Assembly (NCBI GenBank): GCA_013811855.1
Contig: JACCUL010000448.1
Span: forward strand, 1 to 8,398
Direction of reading: 5' to 3'
Length of the DNA: 8,398 nucleotides
DNA from: Acidimicrobiia bacterium
GTDB lineage: Bacteria > Actinomycetota > Acidimicrobiia > Acidimicrobiales > Ilumatobacteraceae
Shown one piece after another: positions 6,313-8,398 of the stretch (the first letter of the stretch is position 1; the number at the start of each line of letters is the position of its first letter). The notes under the pieces are model-generated. The model was not told the DNA's origin and made no database searches. It worked only from the letters and a program-made list of their open reading frames with translations. Made by a program: the position numbers and the translations under genes.

Positions 6313-7998
6313 ATGGTCGGGAACTTCTCCAACGACGGCATCGACACGTTCGACCCGGACAAGCAGTACATCGGCATCCGCCTGCAGCAGGGCGTGCCAC
6401 TGCTCGACCGGGACTGGAACGAGCTCGAGGACATCCGCCGGCACTACGAGCGCACGTTGCGCCGCTCTTACATCGGCACGGGTGCGCCCGACGCCGACGG
6501 GTGGACGGTCGGCGCCGCCGAAGCCGATGACGACGTGGTGATCGGTCGGGGCCGGGCGCTCGTCGCCGGCTTCGACGTCGCCAACCCCGGCGACGTCCTG
6601 TTCTCCGAGCAGGGTGAGCGCGTCACGGTGCCGGGTGCCCGCGCCGGCCGGGCCACCGACGTCGTCGAGCTGTGGCTCGTCGTCAGCCAGCAACGCATCG
6701 ATGGCACCGTGGACGCCGACCTGCTCAACCGCCAGGACGTCAACATCGAGACGTGCGTCCGCGACCGCTTGGAGTGGGAGGTCGTCGCCGTCGTGGAGGG
6801 CGACCCGCACGACGGTGACGCCATGCTGCTCGCCCGGATCACCCGTCGGCCGGGCGTCCGGCGCATCCCGGCCGCCGACATCCGCGACGCCCGGCGCACC
6901 GACCTCAACCTGGCGACGACGATGGACCGCCTGCTCGCCCTCGGCGACCGGATCGACGCTCTCGACGACCGGCTCGAGCAGGTGCAGGAGACGATCGAGT
7001 CGTGGGAGACGTGGGAGATGAGCGTCACCGCGTCGCCGGCGTCCCTCGACATGCTCGGCACCACGACGCTGACGGTGACGCTGCGCCAGCGCAACGGGGT
7101 GCCGGTGCGCGGCGCCCGGTTGGCCGTCTCGTCGAGTTGGGGCGTGCTGTCGACGACGACGTCGTCGACGGGCCAGGACGGCACGGCGACGATCATGCTG
7201 ACCGGCTCGTACCCCGAGGTGCCGTTGCGCCCGGGCGATCTGGGCGTGCTGCGCAACGTCACCCGGAAGGTCGATCTGGCCCGCTCCACCGACCGCCAGA
7301 CGATCCAGTTCGAGAGCATCGCGCTGGAACCCGCCGAGCTCGCCGTGATGTCGCGGTACACCCCGCCGTCGGATCTGATCGAGTTGGCCACCGATGTGCC
7401 GCTGGTGTTCGGCAACTCGCCGCCGACGTACGCCCGCACGGCGACGGTGAAGGTCGACGCCACCGAGAGTGGTGGCTCGGTCGTGCGAGCGACGGGCAGC
7501 GTGCAGGTCACGTTCGGCCAGTGGGTGCGCGACTGGGTGCTGACGAAGCTGCGCGACGTGCAGGTCAGCGTGCAGGTCGAGGCGCGCATCGCCGACGCAT
7601 TGCGGCGCAACCTCAGCGAGCAGACCCAGAGCCTCGATGTCGACACCGTCGCCCGCCGCGAGCTGCCGCTCGTGTACCAGGCCGTGGCCGACACGACGAA
7701 CGTGGCCCTGAAGTCGACGCTGTTCGACAACCCCGAGCTCGACGACGAGGAGTTGCACGGTAGTGGGGCGATCGCCCAGGTCATCGCCCAGGAGGCCACG
7801 GCGGCGATCGGTGCCGCTGCCAACCGGGCGATCGACAGCCAGGTGGCGCTGTTCCGCGACGACCCGACGATCCCCGAGTTCGACGGCGCGCGGGCCGCCG
7901 AGGCCCGCTTCCAGCTGACCCAGACGTCGGCCCAGCTGACGGCAGGGTTGACGCAGAGCCACCGCCAGCTGTTCGGGCTGCCGCGCCGGGGCGTGTAG
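6313..7998 (+). CDS. DUF6519-like baseplate-associated protein with coiled coil and Ig-like domain
   Basis: This 561-residue protein begins MVGNFSNDGIDTFDPDKQYI, soon followed by RLQQGVPLLDRDWNE. That fits the 'FDP...Y...QQG...D-DWNE' start that I associate with DUF6519 proteins of contractile-tail and eCIS loci; the name is from memory. Residues up to ~185 are beta-rich. Residues ~195-235 (DLNLATTMDRLLALGDRIDALDDRLEQVQ in two parts) form a probable short coiled coil, which suggests oligomerisation. Residues ~237-300 look like a bacterial Ig-like (Big_1/invasin-type) domain: VTASPASLDMLGTTTLTVTL, then GVLSTTTSSTGQDGTATIML. The C-terminal ~200 residues have alternating Gln-rich helices. The position after gpI suggests an outer baseplate or fibre-attachment part. 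ATG 6313 is chosen over GTG 6304 because of its ribosome site and the family-like N-terminus. Confidence 0.72.
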   Translation: MVGNFSNDGIDTFDPDKQYIGIRLQQGVPLLDRDWNELEDIRRHYERTLRRSYIGTGAPDADGWTVGAAEADDDVVIGRGRALVAGFDVANPGDVLFSEQGERVTVPGARAGRATDVVELWLVVSQQRIDGTVDADLLNRQDVNIETCVRDRLEWEVVAVVEGDPHDGDAMLLARITRRPGVRRIPAADIRDARRTDLNLATTMDRLLALGDRIDALDDRLEQVQETIESWETWEMSVTASPASLDMLGTTTLTVTLRQRNGVPVRGARLAVSSSWGVLSTTTSSTGQDGTATIMLTGSYPEVPLRPGDLGVLRNVTRKVDLARSTDRQTIQFESIALEPAELAVMSRYTPPSDLIELATDVPLVFGNSPPTYARTATVKVDATESGGSVVRATGSVQVTFGQWVRDWVLTKLRDVQVSVQVEARIADALRRNLSEQTQSLDVDTVARRELPLVYQAVADTTNVALKSTLFDNPELDDEELHGSGAIAQVIAQEATAAIGAAANRAIDSQVALFRDDPTIPEFDGARAAEARFQLTQTSAQLTAGLTQSHRQLFGLPRRGV

Positions 7999-8093
7999 TG
8001 ACCGTCATTGCGTTCCCCGGCCACGCAGGCCGTTTCTCACCGCTCCTCGGCTGGCGCCTCGTCGCTCGCATCACTGGTACGGCGCACCGGTGA
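7998..8093 (+). repeat. 92-nt intergenic repeat, copy 2, flanked by a 9-bp direct repeat and containing a 31-codon ORF
   Basis: This copy aligns without gaps to 1370-1465. GTGACCGTC occurs at 7998-8006 and again at 8090-8098, so the element together with one copy of this 9-mer is exactly 92 nt. The bridging frame starts at GTG 7998, sharing one base with the TAG stop of the previous gene. It encodes 31 residues containing AFPGHAGR and VARI, and ends with TGA 8091-8093 overlapping the next GTG. The hairpin sequence at 8018-8032 is identical to copy 1. The remaining blocks include the CGCTCCTCGGCTGGCGCC stretch and GTCGCTCGCATC. Confidence 0.78.
8018..8032 (+). other. Small stem-loop in repeat copy 2
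   Basis: CGGCC-ACGCA-GGCCG is a perfect 5-bp stem, here followed by TTTCTC. The T-run is too short and broken to call a terminator, but mild attenuation before the last gene is possible. Confidence 0.4.
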
Positions 8094-8398
8094 CCGTCCT
8101 CTTCGGGTTCGCCGACGCCGTCGGGGCGCTGCTGTGCGAGGCGCCGGGCGCCGGGCCGCTGGCCTGGCTGGCCGTCGGGTCCGGGCTCGAGGAGTGGGAC
8201 GCCACCGCGCCGCCGGACGACCGGGGGCGGCGGGCCCTGACGACGGAGGTCGCCCGCGTCCGCCTGCGGGCCGGCCGCGAAGTCGTGTTCCGACCACTGC
8301 TCGGCGTCGTCGAGATCGTCGCCGACCTCCCGCCCGGCGTGCAGGGGCCGCTGCGGGAGGTCGGCGTGTTCGCCGGCGCCCGCGCCGGGGTGCCGGGC
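8090..8398 (+). CDS. Tail-fibre-like protein, 5' part only
   Basis: GTG 8090 opens a frame that stays open for 103 codons to the window edge, with strongly G/C third positions. It begins MTVLFGFADAVGALL. Residues ~24-92 follow a layout I associate with the N-termini of phage tail fibre/collar proteins: a WLAVGSG segment, an ALTTEVARVRL segment (~49-59), a strand region ending VVEIVADLPP, and PLREVGVFAG (~87-96), like the 'REvGlfd' turn of P2-type fibres. An attachment or fibre-network role after the DUF6519-like protein is plausible, but it rests on a partial sequence. No good ribosome site precedes the GTG. Its start overlaps the stop of the repeat's mini-ORF, so translation may depend on coupling or on the ancestral start context upstream. 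Confidence 0.55.
   Translation, partial: MTVLFGFADAVGALLCEAPGAGPLAWLAVGSGLEEWDATAPPDDRGRRALTTEVARVRLRAGREVVFRPLLGVVEIVADLPPGVQGPLREVGVFAGARAGVPG

Noticed and set aside
6094..7962. Minus-strand frame of ~620 codons, and similar ones opposite the gp6- and gpI-like genes
   Set aside because: These are antisense to well-supported structural genes, Arg- and His-rich, and contain no recognisable domain.
8018..8036. Rho-independent terminator between the last two genes
   Set aside because: The stem is only 5 bp and is followed by TTTCTC rather than a T-run. The same hairpin in copy 1 has no T-run at all.
1..8398. Payload toxin, ATPase, transposase, integrase, CRISPR or tRNA
   Set aside because: I looked for Walker, DDE, recombinase and RNA-gene patterns and saw none. 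All real frames are accounted for by structural or unknown small genes.

Overview
The window reads as the baseplate and spike section of a contractile phage-tail-like particle, most likely an extracellular contractile injection system (eCIS) and less likely a contractile-tailed prophage. All recognisable genes lie on the + strand. Base composition is very GC-rich, third codon positions are almost all G or C, and GTG starts are common. That suggests an actinobacterium, but nothing here fixes the species.

Layout, left to right: the 3' end of a LysM tube/spike linker (1-227); a gp27/GpD-like VgrG-type hub (231-1373); a ~92-nt repeat element; a gp5/gpV-like spike with an OB fold, beta-rich shaft and C-terminal His-x-His (1462-2283); a Pro/Leu protein made of three 37-residue tandem repeats (2300-2656); a 70-residue helical protein (2671-2883); a ~90-nt gap that looks like a diverged relative of the repeat; the gp25-like wedge protein (2974-3354); baseplate J/gp6 (3351-5000); tail protein I with an extra N-terminal beta domain (4997-6307); a DUF6519-like protein with a coiled coil and an Ig-like domain (6313-7998); a second copy of the 92-nt repeat; and the start of a tail-fibre-like protein that runs off the window (8090-8398). 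Sheath, tube, tape measure, ATPase, cap and any payload would lie outside. No rRNA, tRNA, CRISPR array, transposase or convincing terminator was seen, and no gene-free stretch exceeds about 91 nt.

The genes form one tightly packed, probably translationally coupled operon. The LysM protein would join the tube to the VgrG/gp5 spike, gp25, gp6 and gpI would build the wedges around it, and the last two genes would decorate the baseplate or contact the target.

The less ordinary content is in the junctions and in the Pro/Leu protein. The only three gaps longer than 20 nt are 88, 90 and 91 nt. Two hold clear copies of one repeat (75 of 96 positions identical) and the third holds a probable relative. 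Each copy creates a 31-codon open frame that bridges the upstream stop to the downstream start. The second copy is also flanked by a 9-bp direct repeat that includes the downstream start codon, as if it had inserted exactly at a start site.
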